Assembly (NCBI RefSeq): GCF_001577835.2
Contig: NC_029541.1
Span: 3,529,141 to 3,593,140 of the forward strand
Direction: 5' to 3'
Source of the DNA: Coturnix japonica
Taxonomy: Eukaryota; Chordata; Aves; Galliformes; Phasianidae
Length of the DNA: 64,000 nt
The translations under genes and the position numbers were made by a program. The notes beneath the pieces were generated by a model that ran no database searches, was not told where the DNA came from, and worked only from the letters and a program-made list of their open reading frames with translations. Every line of letters starts with the position of its first letter. The stretch's first letter is position 1. Of the stretch, positions 46,746 to 58,700 are shown piece by piece.

Positions 46746-48740
46746 GGCATATTGCACCATTTCTGGCCTTTGGTGGCTTTATGATGAACGCAGCCCGGTT
46801 TGAAGCCATCCATCAGAGCCCACTCGCTTGTGCACGTGGAGCTCAGGCTCAGCGGGGTGAGGAGTGGGTATGGAGTGAGGAATAGAGCCCAGCCCATCAC
46901 CAAGGGCTGACCACGAAGCCAGGCTCTGCAGGTCATGGAGCAGCTCCTCAATTAACCTGTTGTTGGGGGGTCAGGGATGGCCATTCTTTGGGGGAGCAGA
47001 ACTTTCACAACCAAGTGCTGAAGCCACATGGGGATGCAGCTCAGCATTGACAGCACAGCCCCATTGCTGCATCAAAGCAGTTCTGCCTGCAGGGCTCATC
47101 CCAGCACTCATGGCCTGAGTGCCAAAACCACCCCCCAGCCCAGCCTGGGACTGCTGCACTCCAAGCGTGTGCCCACAGCAGGCTTTGTTGCCTCAGAAAA
47201 TAGCTTTCACCCAAGGTCAGCAGGCCTGGCACTCAGGGTTACCCCAGGACAGTGCTTTTCCCAACTGGGGTTCCAGGTGGTACATTATGCAAGGCTGAGA
47301 GTTATTCCTGGGGAGGCCACATGTAAGTTGAGCTGTGCCCAGCATGGGTGGGTGGAGGTGCAGCCATCCCTGTGCAAAGCCCCAGTGCCTGGCATTGCCC
47401 CAGCACCTGTGCCTGCAGGAACCATTGCCAAGGAGGGACAGCTGGGCAGCAAATCTGAGCCCTGAGCATGGAACAGAGCACAGCCACAATCACCAGCAGG
47501 ACTGTGCCTTGGGAAGGGTGAAGAGGCTTCTGCAGAGCTCATGGACACTGCAAAGTGTTTGCAATAGGCCAGAGAAAAGCCGGGCACCTCCAGCAACCAG
47601 AATGAGCTGCAATGAATGACCTGCTAGGGAAATCCAGCAACCTGCTAGGGAAACTGAGCACCCGCTCCTTTGAAGTTAATGAATCGTGAAAGCCTTTGAA
47701 AGCAGAGCTTTGTTTATTTACTCCCGGCGTCTCATGCCGATGAGGCACACACACATCCCAAGAGCACTGCTAATTTGAGTGAAAGATCAAATGTGAGGCT
47801 CCTGCAGCCTCTGGGACAGCGAGGGCAGCCCCGGCCCCTCCATGGGGCACTGCCCAACACGGGCAGATAGGAGAGAGCCCAACACAGAGCTGAAGCGACA
47901 CCTGGGGCTGCCAACCAGATCCTGTCAAGGAAAGCATCAGCAGAAGGAATCAGACTGGAGATGTTCTGCATGTTAAGCACTGTGAATCAGGACCCAAAGG
48001 CACTGCCCAGCACCTATATTCAGCCCCAAACCCCCAGCAGACACCCAGCACCCCCCTTATATCCCCCTCTTGCCTGTGTCTCCTGCCCAGCCCTGAGCTC
48101 TGCCCAGCGCCACAGCCAAACCAACCCCAGGGCTGCGGCACCTGGCACCCTGCTCTGCCCTTCCCACAGCAGCGGGATGCAGAGAGCTCCATCTCTTCTC
48201 TTAGAATGAGAACAACCCACGGAACAGCAACAGCACCGACAGCTCAGCCTGGCTCTGCAGGACGGAGCTGGGGCAGCCCAGGGGCAGACACGGTCCGAGC
48301 AGCGGTGCCCCGACGTGCTGCCTGCTGATGGGGCTCCCGTACGAACGCCCAGCCTCGCACAATAGCCTATAAATATCGGCCTTTTCAGCGCAATAGCTTC
48401 GTGAACAAGCTGTAATGCAATATTTCACTGAGGCTCGCAGACAAAAGGACGGCACCCCACCGGCACTCGCTTTCTGCTGCTGCAGTTTTCAGAAGTATAA
48501 TTGGATTATAACCAAGCGCGAGGCTCTAGCCCCAGTTTCTCCCAAGCCAGCGAAGTCTCTGTCTGATCTCTAACAACGGGAGTCGGAAGGAAGGAGCAGA
48601 AAGCTCGCTGGGCAGAGGGGAGGGGAGGGGAGGCTGAGGGCTCCGGCACCGCTGAAAGCCCTTCAGCTGATACCGAGATTTGCGGTCCCAGCAAATAATA
48701 ATTAGGCGTATTGGGAAGGGCCAACAATGAGAGAGAGGCG
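46746..48740. other. WNT2B proximal upstream DNA
   Basis: No exon is seen. At 48355-48440 an AT-richer block contains a TATA-box-like TATAAATA (48368-48375) and CTGTAATGCAATATTTCAC. At 48650-48735 another precedes the CpG island (CAAATAATAATTAGGCG). Either could be a proximal enhancer. Confidence 0.4.
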
Positions 48741-49244
48741 ACCCACTTAAGGCCGATACCTTCGCCGTCAAGGCGTGGGAGGGCTGGCGGGCAGGGCTCG
48801 CAGGGAAAGGGGAGCTCCAAGGTGAGGCAGCCGCACCGCACACCTCCCCCGAGCGGCGGGTGCGGAGCAGATAGAGCTCCGCTGGGCAGAGCTCCGTTGG
48901 GCTCCCGCAGCCCGGCCCGGCCCGGAGGAGCGCAGCCCGCAGCCCGAGCCGCGGAACCGGGCGGGCGGAGCGCTTCGGTTTGGCACCCTGCAGTGACACC
49001 TGGCGGGGGCGAGCGCGGAAGAGCCGGCAGCGGCCCCGAGCTGAGCCCCTTCGCCGGCGGACCCCGACGGGGCGGCCGCGGAACGGCGGATCCATCGCTG
49101 CGGGACCGCGGCCGAGGGCGAGGCGGCCGGAGCTGCCCCGCGGGGCGGTGGGTCGGAGCCCGGAGGGGGCCGTCTGACGTGCCCTTTGGGGAAATGGGGG
49201 TCGGTCCGGCCAGAGCCGCGGCTCCGCGTTTCTGACTCTGCCCA

Positions 49245-49400
49245 ATGAGAGCCCGGAGCACGGAGGGAGCTGTCAATATTTGGCCACAGCCCCCGCGCCG
49301 CTATCCCCAGTGTGTCCTCGCCCTCCGCACAAGGACCTCTATGGCCCGACCCGGCCCCGCCGCACGCCGTGCTCCGCTCGGGGGGCGCCGGCCCCGCTGA
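49245..49400 (+). other. Upstream ORF in the WNT2B leader (uORF 1)
   Basis: ATG at 49245 and an in-frame ATG at 49341 share one stop, TGA at 49398-49400. The frame differs from WNT2B. From 49341 it would encode 19 aa. It is relevant only if transcription starts upstream of it. Confidence 0.35.
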
Positions 49401-49447
49401 GCTCCCGGGACCCCCGGAGCCTCCTCCGCCGCCCCCCGCACGGCAGC

Positions 49448-49522
49448 ATGAGCCTGGGAGCGGGGGCCCAGCCGGGGCTCGCTCAGCCGCTCGGAGCCGG
49501 GAGCCGCGAAGGAGGGCAGTGA
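49448..49522 (+). other. Upstream ORF in the WNT2B leader (uORF 2)
   Basis: ATG at 49448 (AGCATGAGC, A at -3) opens a 24-codon frame ending TGA at 49520-49522, 90 bp before and out of frame with the WNT2B start. It is likely inside the 5' UTR and could lower translation of WNT2B. Confidence 0.45.
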
Positions 49523-49611
49523 CGGGCACCCGCACCGCCCTCACCCGAGGGAAGCGAGGGCAGGACCCCGTCCCCGCTCATTTCTCCGTCTGGACCGAGC
49601 CCCGGAGAGAT

Positions 49612-49775
49612 ATGCTCAGTCCAAACCGCCTGGAAGCGTCTCCTGGGATTGCCGTGGCCCCCGGGCGTGCGGAGTGCGGAGCGTTCCCTCGGACGGCGGG
49701 CGCGGCCCCGCGGATTTGCCTTCCCTTCGTGCTCATCCTGCTCGCCCTGACGCCCCGCGCCGACTCCTCGTGGTG
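49612..49775 (+). CDS. WNT2B: WNT2B coding exon 1
   Basis: Encodes residues 1-54 plus two bases of W55: [14 protein letters not shown] to the signal peptide and SSW. The donor is TG|GTGAGT at 49776. The frame stays open upstream but has no earlier in-frame ATG, and an upstream start would bury the signal peptide, so 49612 (G at -3) is chosen. Confidence 0.93.
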
Positions 49776-52700
49776 GTGAGTGGCCGCGCCTCGACGGCTC
49801 CGCGGCGGCGATTCCCGGACGGGGAGGGCGGACGGGGGGAACGCGTCGGGGTTGCGGAACGGTCGGGGATCGGACATCCGACGTGCAGCGCCGGGCTGAG
49901 CGGCTTTGGGGATCCCGGTTCATGCGGGCGCGCCCCGGCTCCAAACGGAGCCGGATCGGGGCCGGGCACAACCGGGGCCGCTCGGGCCGGGACCCGCCGG
50001 GAGCTGAGCCCCGAGCCCGGCCTTCAGAGGGAAAGGAGAGGGATGAGAGCCCTCGGTACGGACTGGGCTGAGCGGCAGGTAGAGCCGGAGCCCCGCTTTT
50101 AACCCTCTGCAATTGTGGGATCGCGATCCATCTCCCAAACGCCTCCGGACTGTTCCATTATCCTCCGTGCTTTGCGGTTGGTTTTTCAACCGCTCCCAAA
50201 TTACCGCTCTCCCTCTTTCGAGTAAGATACGGCTCTGAGACAGCCAGAGGTGATGCCATAGACAACGCACAGAGCCAGCCGGCCTCCCCAAAATCAATCT
50301 CCTGTCCTCGTAACAATTCAAATTCGCACAATCAACGCGAGAGTCGGTAGAAAAACGGGGAAAGGTGAAGATTTCAAGTGAGCCCACACGGCTTCGGTAG
50401 GTCAGAAACGCCCGAGTAAAACTGATTTTAATCCCATCTGATTGCTGCAGATGAGTTCTCAGTGTCCCGACCTGTAACAGTGCTCAGTAACCTTGTGGAA
50501 AAGCCCAATTTACACACCATCACCATTAGCAGACTGCAGTGGCTGAAGCTGAATTTAATCTAACTTAATCCATCTGACATTGATGGGGATGAGTGACACT
50601 CCTGAGGTTGTGCAGCTCTGGGAGCACTGCACAGCCCCATTGAGAGCCCAGGTCCTCCTGGTGCTCCAGCACAGCCCTGTGTGTCATATCGGCAGCTCTG
50701 AGTGCTCTGGGACAGGAGGGGGAAAGGGAAGGGAATGGTGATCCTGGGGACAGCATCCCAGGGGACACAATGCCTGCAATGCCCGGAGGAGACCAGCAGA
50801 TCGATGGGTCTGAAAGCACTGGGTGAGGAAGGGAGGCAGCAGTGGTGAGGCTCAGGTCGATGCACGCATGGCCTGGCTCCCAGCCGCCTGATCGGCCCCC
50901 ACCCATCACAGCAGGCGAAGACAGGACAACATCTGTGCAGAAGGTGACGGTGCTGCTATGCTAAAAGCCGAGGCAGTCTCAGGGTTGCAGAGAAGTTGGA
51001 GATTTCTAAGTCCTTACCAAGGAGGCAGGGGAAGGGGGAGATTTGCTGGAGCTGGGGGTGGGCGCACGGGATAATGGTGCTGGAAGGGGACAGGCTGTGG
51101 CTCACAGCATCTCCCAGAGCTGAGCAGTCCTGTTAATGCACTGAGATACCTCTGATGAGTCAAAATCCTTCCCTTAGGAACAGCGTGAAAAACATCGGTT
51201 TTCCTTGCTTTCACAGCCCACTTCTCCCCATAGTGATTGCACCGCAGTGGGGGCTCCAATTCCAAATGCTCATCCCAACAAACAGGAGCAAAACCAGCTA
51301 CAGTGAGCCTCAGTGTTCTCTGGAGGCCACTGGATCAGCTCTTGTGCCCTCAGCTTTGAGGCAGAGAGGAGCTGGAAATGGGTAGAGCTTAGCAGGCAGA
51401 GCCCCACATATACATTGTGCCACACAGGCTGAGCATGGTGCTTTCAGCCTCTCTCATAGAACAGAATTGGCCCTGGGGTTCATAATACACCTTAAAAAAA
51501 CCAAAAAACAAAAGGAAACCTCAACCAAATACATCAACTTCAGAAGCTCACGCTGCTGATTGTGCTTCCATAGAGCAGAGCAGTCCTAAGAAAAACCTTC
51601 ACCAGCACCAACGCTGCTCAGCTCTTCAAGGCAGCTCTGATAAAGCAGCGCCTTTAGCTGAGATTGTGCTTTACTGAAAGAGGCTTCAAGCAGCTGTGGT
51701 TTGGGAAAAAGTTATGCAGTGATTTCCATGGGTTTCCAAAGCACATCTTTAGCACTACTGATATTACAGTAAATACATTTGGTGGTGCATCATCGTTCCT
51801 TATTTTCATTATTATTGCCAAATTCTTCTAGGGATTCACACACAATAAACTTGTGGAAATAGAGGAAATGCTTCTCATTTTCGGAGTCAACTTTTAAAGT
51901 AGATTAATAGAGGGGGGGAAAAAAACCCCACAGAACTGGGCTGCTTCTGATCGGAGTACATGGGAAGGAAATATCAACCAAATGTTTCTTCTAAACAACT
52001 GCAAATTATTAATTTTGGGTGACGTCAGGCATGGTCCCATCGCCATGAAGAGCTCCAGGAACTGGGGAGCTCTAAGTGAGGGGTCTGGGGCTGAGTGGTG
52101 ATGGGGTGTGGGTGATGGAGAGGAGAAGTGGGTGCTGCCAGGACCACCAGCGGGTGTGGGATGGCGCGGGTCGAGCAGCAGCACCCAAACTATAAAGCTC
52201 CCAAACTTATGACACATCACTTAGCAACAAAATACCGCCTGAAACACAGACAGAAATTAAAAAGGAATGCAATGGGAAAATCCCTAAATCCCGTTTACAC
52301 TCAAGTGCGCCCAGGCAGGGTGAGCACAGCGCCCGTGGCGCAGGAGGGACCGTGCCATGAGCCCGGCGGTGCTGCAAAGCCCCGAGAACGGCCTCCAAAA
52401 TTCCTTGTAAAGATTGGGAAGATTAGGCCAACGTTGCTTATAAACATGAACCGTGCAGTAAACAAACGCCGTGTAAATAACCAAGTTGGGTTTGCTTGCA
52501 AGCGAGGGCTCCGCCGAGGCCGCTGGTGTGGAAAGCCATTGTGGACTGAAGGTTTGGTTAAAGGCAAATGTACACAGACCGCGTGCACACCCCACCCTCA
52601 CACGTACCCGCAGCCCCACGCACATCCCCCACTGCCGCCACACGCCAAGTCCTCGTCAGCTAACTTGTTTATTGCTAACCACAGCCCTTGGAAAGTACAA

Positions 52701-55700
52701 ATATTCGATTTCATCTGGCACTGGAGCAGATGGGAGGCATCAGGCTCCCAGAGAGATAAAGCAAATCTGGGGAAAGCGGAGCGGTGTGGGCTCGCGCTGA
52801 GGTCAAGCAGTGTGCAGGGTCTGACTGCATGCAATGCCTCCAGGCTGGGACCTGTGGCACGCTGGGATGCTCTATCCCTTTGGGTGGCCACTGGCACTCT
52901 TCATCTCTGTGCACACACCAGGAGGGGCTCATGAGGAGGGAAACACAACATGAGGGTAAATAGTGAGCAGGAGCATGCCCTGCAGTCAGGTTGAGCAGGT
53001 GCTCAACCTTTTGGGGCAATGCTTATAGGGGAAGGGACATGGCAGTGGTTGCTGCTGCTTCCATCCCACACCGGTGCTGAGTCCAGGTCTGGGTGCAGTG
53101 GAGAAGTCAAACTACTTGCACACGTGGTTCTTGGATATCAGAGAGGGGCTCACTTGAGCAGGCATCGCATTGAGGTGTGTGGGAGGGGAAATAGCATCGA
53201 TAGGAATGTCTGAAATTAAGCCAAGGGAAGGACAGCTGCGTGAGCCTCCACAGTGCGTAACCCATTGGGGTGTGAGTGCTGCTGCTCCCAGTCAGACCCC
53301 AGCAGCCCAGTGTGCCCAGTGCAGGGCAGTGCTGGGGGCTCAGGGACCCCATGCTGCTCCCCATGGCACACTCTGCATGGTCGCAGCAGCAATAGGGCAG
53401 TGACCAGGCCATCCCTGTCCCCAGTGTGCTCCAGCCCCGGCCATCCAGGGATTCCTTTCCTTCAAACATCAGTCCTAAAGCAGCATTGGAGGGATGGAGA
53501 ACAAACTGCGCCCTCAGGGCAGTCCTGGCGCTGTGCTGGGAGCATTTGGGAACAGATGGGTTCTCTCAGTCTCTCCGCTCAGTTATAATAACCCTAATTG
53601 TGTTTCGTAGTTCATTTTTCATTAGGGTCACTTTCACCTATAGGAAGTGTCTCTTAAAAGAGAGAGACAACAGAAAAAATCCTTCTGCTCTCCCAAGCTC
53701 ATTGGCCGGGTCGCTTGGAGCAGCCTCACCCGGCATTATGATATTAGAAATTATTCAAGTGAGACTAACGCTCTCAGCACACAGAGCAGTGGCTCTAAGT
53801 GAGGAAATTAGGACTATTAATCACTCCAAGGCGCTAACAATTCCAGCAGGCCAGGATGGCCCCGTTCCCAGTGGGGCTTAATAAAATACTCAGGGTTTAT
53901 AATAATAAAATAATATCTCATATGTCGATAGCACCTTGCAACCCAAAGCGTGGTGCCATTGGCTATAAATTGTCCCCCCAGCCCCGTGCAGAGCTGAGGA
54001 GGGAGCAAGCAGCCTCCACAGGAACTATGCAAAGCACTCGAGGAGAGAGATGCTGCCAGGCCCTCTGGAATTCGCTCTTTATCAGATAAAGAGGCAGGGA
54101 TGCTGGATCCGATCCTATCGGAAGAGGTGTCTCCAACAGCTGCCGGGGGCTCTCGGCCTCCCACCAAAGTGCAGATTCCGTATCCTCTCAGTGGGAAGGA
54201 AGAGAACAGAAGCTGCAGGGATGAGCTCAGAGCTGCCCCTGGCTCCAGCTGGGATGGGGTCTGTTCTAATGCAGCCCCAAAGATGGGCACCCCACTTTAA
54301 CCTCTGGTGCCAACCTCAGCTGCTATCAATCTGATTTAGCATTGTGCCTTCCATGGTACTGGTGCAGCCCTGCTTTCCCCACAGCGGGAGCTTGCATTTC
54401 TCACTCAATAGCTCAGCAGCAGGAGGGCTGCTGCCAAAAGCACAGTTAGCAATCAAAAAGGGACTCTGGCACACCAGGAGAATGAGAGCTGCTTCTGGGA
54501 ACACTGCGTGGCACATCCCAGAGCCTGCAGCCAATGCACATCAGCACAGACACCCCTTGAACCCATGGGGAGAGCAGAAGCGGGCAGAACCCTGAGCTGC
54601 TGGGCAGCCTCAACCAGGGGTAGAGATGCAATGTGGGCCACACAGCTTTGCAAGAGATCCCTAAGGAGCAGGGAGCAATGGGGCAGCCGGGTGTGCAGTC
54701 CCAGGAGCGCATCTCAGCACAGGGCGTGCGTGGGGAGGGGGTTAGCACAACTTCATGCTGCCAAGTACATAGACGCGTCTGCCTCTGATTTGCATGTTTA
54801 TCTTAGAAGCAATTTAGGTTTCTCCTTGTTTACAAGAGGAGAAGTCAGCAGACTCTTAGAGCAAGAAAAACAACTGGGAGCCAACATGTGACAGTTGTCT
54901 CCTGTTCCCCACGCATGGCGCAGCCGGAGCGCGCAGCCTGTTGGGAAAGAGCATCGGCCTCACGGCTGGATGGCCCCAAAGAGCAGAGAGCAGACAGCAA
55001 ACTGGGACTGCTTCCCCTCCCTTACACCCAGGCTCTGACAGCACTAACCTGCAGAACACGAAGCCGCTGGTCTGTGCTGGTGCTGCATGTGGTGTTCACC
55101 ATGGGAAGAGATGAGAAGGTGGAGGTGTGGCAGGAGGAGCACAGTGCTGCTCACCCATCTCCCAGCAAGCTGAAAACCTGGAGGAAACAGGAACAGAACC
55201 AGAAGGATCCAGAGCAGCACAGAGCTCTGCAGACACTACTCAGAAAACCCAGATGTACACCTGCAATCATTCTGCTAAAGGAACTGGGAGCTTCTCAGAG
55301 CACCCCTCTATTCCCTATTTCAGTGCTTTCAAAGCATCCCAGCACTTCAGCAGTATGATCAGAGGGGATGCTTTCACCAATCCAAAACCAATGTTTGGCT
55401 GTTCTTTCCCCTCCCAAATGGAGGTTTCCTTTGCTCCCAGCTCTGGGGGTGCTGCTGCCCTCCTGCTTTATGCCACCACAAAGACACAGTGCCCACAGGC
55501 CCCAGTGCAGCAGAGCTATGGGGAGCTGTGCCTGTCATCCTCAGCTCCAGCCTGAGATGACCTCATGCTTCTGCCAGCATTTAAACAAAATAGTGTAAAA
55601 AAAAAAGAAGAAAAAGAAAAAGAAGGGTGGAAAAGATCCCATTGCTTTCTCTGCTCGCTGGGTTTTCCTGAGCCTGGGAGCTATCTCTGAAGCTGATGGA

Positions 55701-58700
55701 AATGATAGAGCATGGCCAGAGAGAGAGAGAGAAAGACAATGATACATTGCCCAAGCTTATTGCTTTTTATTGTGATTAAAGGGAGGGTCTTATTTCCACT
55801 CTGGGTGGGGGGTTGAAACATTTGAATCCCACCCAAACCTCTTCCCTTGCAGCCAGAATAGCAGCTCCGTGCTATGTGGCAAAAATCACTGCCGGCACAG
55901 AGCAGGCTGCCTGCTGGCACAGCACGCATGGGATGGGGATGGAAAATTCCACCATGTCTCCATTGTCCATGCAAGCCTGAGGGCTGCTGGGTGCAGGAAG
56001 AGCTGGGATCCCCCTGGTTGGTGTGGAAAGCTGCCCACTGCACATCAAACATTGCTACTGCTGCATGGAGCTGCTGCCTGCTCCCAGCAGTGCATAAAGG
56101 TGCAGACGATGTGCATGCAGGCCAGACAGCACAGCACCAGTTGTCCATCTTAAGGACTTGGTGCCAGCAGCATGAGCAAGACCTGCAGCAACAAGCAAAG
56201 CTCACATCTCCTCTTCTTCCACCTCAGCATTGGTGCCACGCAGCACCAGAGCCTGCATCTCCACACCATTCCCTTCTCCCTGCAGGTACATTGGGGCGCT
56301 GGGGGCGAGGGTGATCTGCGACAACATCCCAGGGCTGGTGAACAAGCAGAGGCAGCTGTGCCAAAGGTACCCAGACATCATGCAGTCCGTCGGGGAAGGA
56401 GCTAAGGAATGGATCCGTGAGTGCCAGTACCAGTTCCGGCACCACCGTTGGAACTGCAGCACACTGGACCGGGACCACACCGTCTTCGGGAGGGTGATGC
56501 TGAGAAGTAGGTGCTGCTGTGTGTCTGTGCTGTGCCCCAGTGCAGGGTGTGAGTTGGGATGGGGGAGGGAGAGAAAGGTTCTTCACATATTCCCTGTGCA
56601 CAAACAACAACAAAAAAAGAGCTGGGTGCATCCCTGCTGCTGTGCCCTGTGGCTTTGGTTACTGCCTGGGAGAGCTTTGCCTTCCCTGTAAATTAATCAA
56701 GCAGTAATGGGGGCACTCCACTGCTTTTGTAATAGCTGCACCAGAGGAGATGGAGTGGGGGGAGCACTGGGGGAGAAGGGGGAAGGAGGAGACACCTCCA
56801 GAGAACAGGCTCATATGTAAACAGTAATGGGATATATAAATATTTGGAGAGCGGGGTTGGCCAGGAATCAGCAGTTCACGTGGGAACTCCCTGTTCCTCA
56901 CATGGCAAGGGAGGCAAGGCTGGGCTCGGGTGGCACCGCTGCTGCAGGCTCCAAGCTGGGGCTGCACCATAGGGGGGTCCTTCCTGGCATGGTGGGGAGC
57001 TTGGAGCACATCAGCCATGATGAGACCTTTTGAGAGTGCCAGGAGCAGCCCATCTGTGGGGCATGTGGGCACACATGGGATGGGGTTTGTGGATGTTGGG
57101 CAGACTCAGAGCAGCCAGGAGGAAAGCAGGAGGCTGCAAGCACTGGGGCACAGCGCTCAGCCCCAGCGTCACTGTGGCCCCACGTCCTGTCCCAGCCGAT
57201 GAGCACAGGGGCTGATGAAAGCTCCTCACCCTACCCCATCCTGCCAGGCTCAGAGAGAGCTCATTTCCCTTTGAAGTTGCTTTCAAAGGATCTCCAAACG
57301 AAGACGAGCATGGTTTTGATTTGCAGCATCTTTTACAGCGTTATAAAACCAGCTGCGAACTCAAACCAGAGATACAGAGCACTGGGGGGCACACAGGGCC
57401 GTGTGGGGAGCCTGGGGGCCAGCACAGCTCCCAAAGCCCAGCTCCCCCCACCCCACCCCCTCAGGCTGACCTGCAGCTCTGCACCCCCTCCCCATGCGGA
57501 GCTGCAGCCCCATCCCAGCCCACTCCTCACCCCACACTCTGTGCCCGCAGGCAGCAGGGAGGCCGCCTTTGTCTATGCCATCTCCTCGGCTGGGGTGGTG
57601 TACGCCATCACACGTGCCTGCAGCCAAGGGGAGCTGAAGGCCTGTGGCTGTGACCCACTGAAACGTGGTCGTGCCAAGGATGAGCGCGGGGAGTTCGACT
57701 GGGGCGGCTGCAGCGACAACATCAACTATGGCATCCGCTTCGCCAAAGCCTTCGTGGATGCCAAGGAGAAGAAAGTGAAGGACGCGCGGGCGCTGATGAA
57801 CCTGCACAACAACCGCTGTGGCAGGATGGTGAGTGAGGCTGGGATACTTCCCAAGGCTGCCAGGAGTGTGTTTGTGGGGTCAGGGAGAGGAGAACCCATC
57901 CCTGGGGCTCCTTTCATTGAACCATAGAATGGCCTGGGTTGAAACAGATCTCGAGGTCATCTAGTTTCAACCCCCTGCTATGTGCAGGGTTGCCAACCAC
58001 TAGACCAGGCTGCCCAGAGCCACATCCAGCCTGGCCTTGAATACACCCAGGATGGTCCCACTGGTTGTGGCCACCATTCCCAGTCCTGATGTGTTACCCC
58101 TTCCTGCAGGCTGTGAAGCGCTTCCTGAAGCTGGAGTGCAAATGCCACGGGGTCAGCGGCTCCTGCACCTTAAGGACTTGTTGGCTGGCCATGTCGGATT
58201 TCCGGAAAACAGGGGATTACCTGCGGAAGAAATACAATGGGGCCATCCAGGTGATCATGAACCAGGACGGTACCGGCTTTACCGTGGCCAACAAGAACTT
58301 CAGGAAGCCCACAAAGACAGACCTGGTGTATTTTGAGAACTCGCCCGACTACTGCGTGATGGACAAGTCAGCAGGTACACACAGAACCTCCCATAAGTAC
58401 CTACAGCAGCTCTCCCTGCCCCCCAATGGCCTGCAGCCCCCAGGGGTGCCGCTCTGTGTCTCTTAGAGCATCCCTGGGGCCAGGATGCTCTGTGGGTGGG
58501 GAAGGAGCCCCCAACAGCCTTGATAAAACAGCCCCACCTGAGGCCCCAGGTGATGGACACATGGGTGGGGGGCCGCAGGGAGCTCTCAACACGGTGTGGG
58601 GGGGAACTGCCTGACCTGCTGTTGTTTCCTCCCCTCCAGGCTCACTGGGCACCGCAGGGCGCGTGTGCAACAAGATCTCCCGTGGCACCGATGGCTGCGA

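Larger units (their letters stand above)
48750..50110 (+). promoter_or_regulatory. WNT2B: WNT2B CpG island and promoter
   Basis: The strongest CpG island in the window spans the upstream region, first exon and start of intron 1. A CCAAT box (CCCAAT at 49241-49246) is followed by GTCAATATTTGGCC (49272-49285), so initiation near 49.27-49.33 kb is plausible; no good TATA box is present. GC boxes and CpGs are frequent. The exact start site is not determinable from sequence. Confidence 0.7.
49776..56285 (+). other. WNT2B: WNT2B intron 1 (6.5 kb)
   Basis: The intron runs from GTGAGT to CTCCCTGCAG. It starts inside the CpG island. Enhancer-like patches lie at 52400-52700, 53580-53640, 53730-53830 and 54765-54835. 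GA/A-rich repeats lie at 55597-55626 and 55715-55737. I found no counterpart of the alternative first exon known for a human WNT2B isoform. Confidence 0.8.

Noticed and set aside
48506-49544. Long - strand ORFs of 239-258 aa across the WNT2B CpG island
   Set aside because: They lie in very GC-rich DNA where stops are rare, have Pro/Arg/Gly/Ala-biased composition, overlap one another in several frames and show no domain.
49312-49611. In-frame open extension upstream of the WNT2B start, which would add 100 residues
   Set aside because: It opens with GTG, has no in-frame ATG, and would place the signal peptide internally.
49483-50112. 209-aa - strand ORF antisense to WNT2B exon 1
   Set aside because: It is opposite a real coding exon and CpG island; composition is typical of a GC-rich shadow frame.
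49776-56285. Alternative WNT2B first exon like that of the other human isoform
   Set aside because: No open frame resembling that N-terminus and ending at a suitable donor was found.
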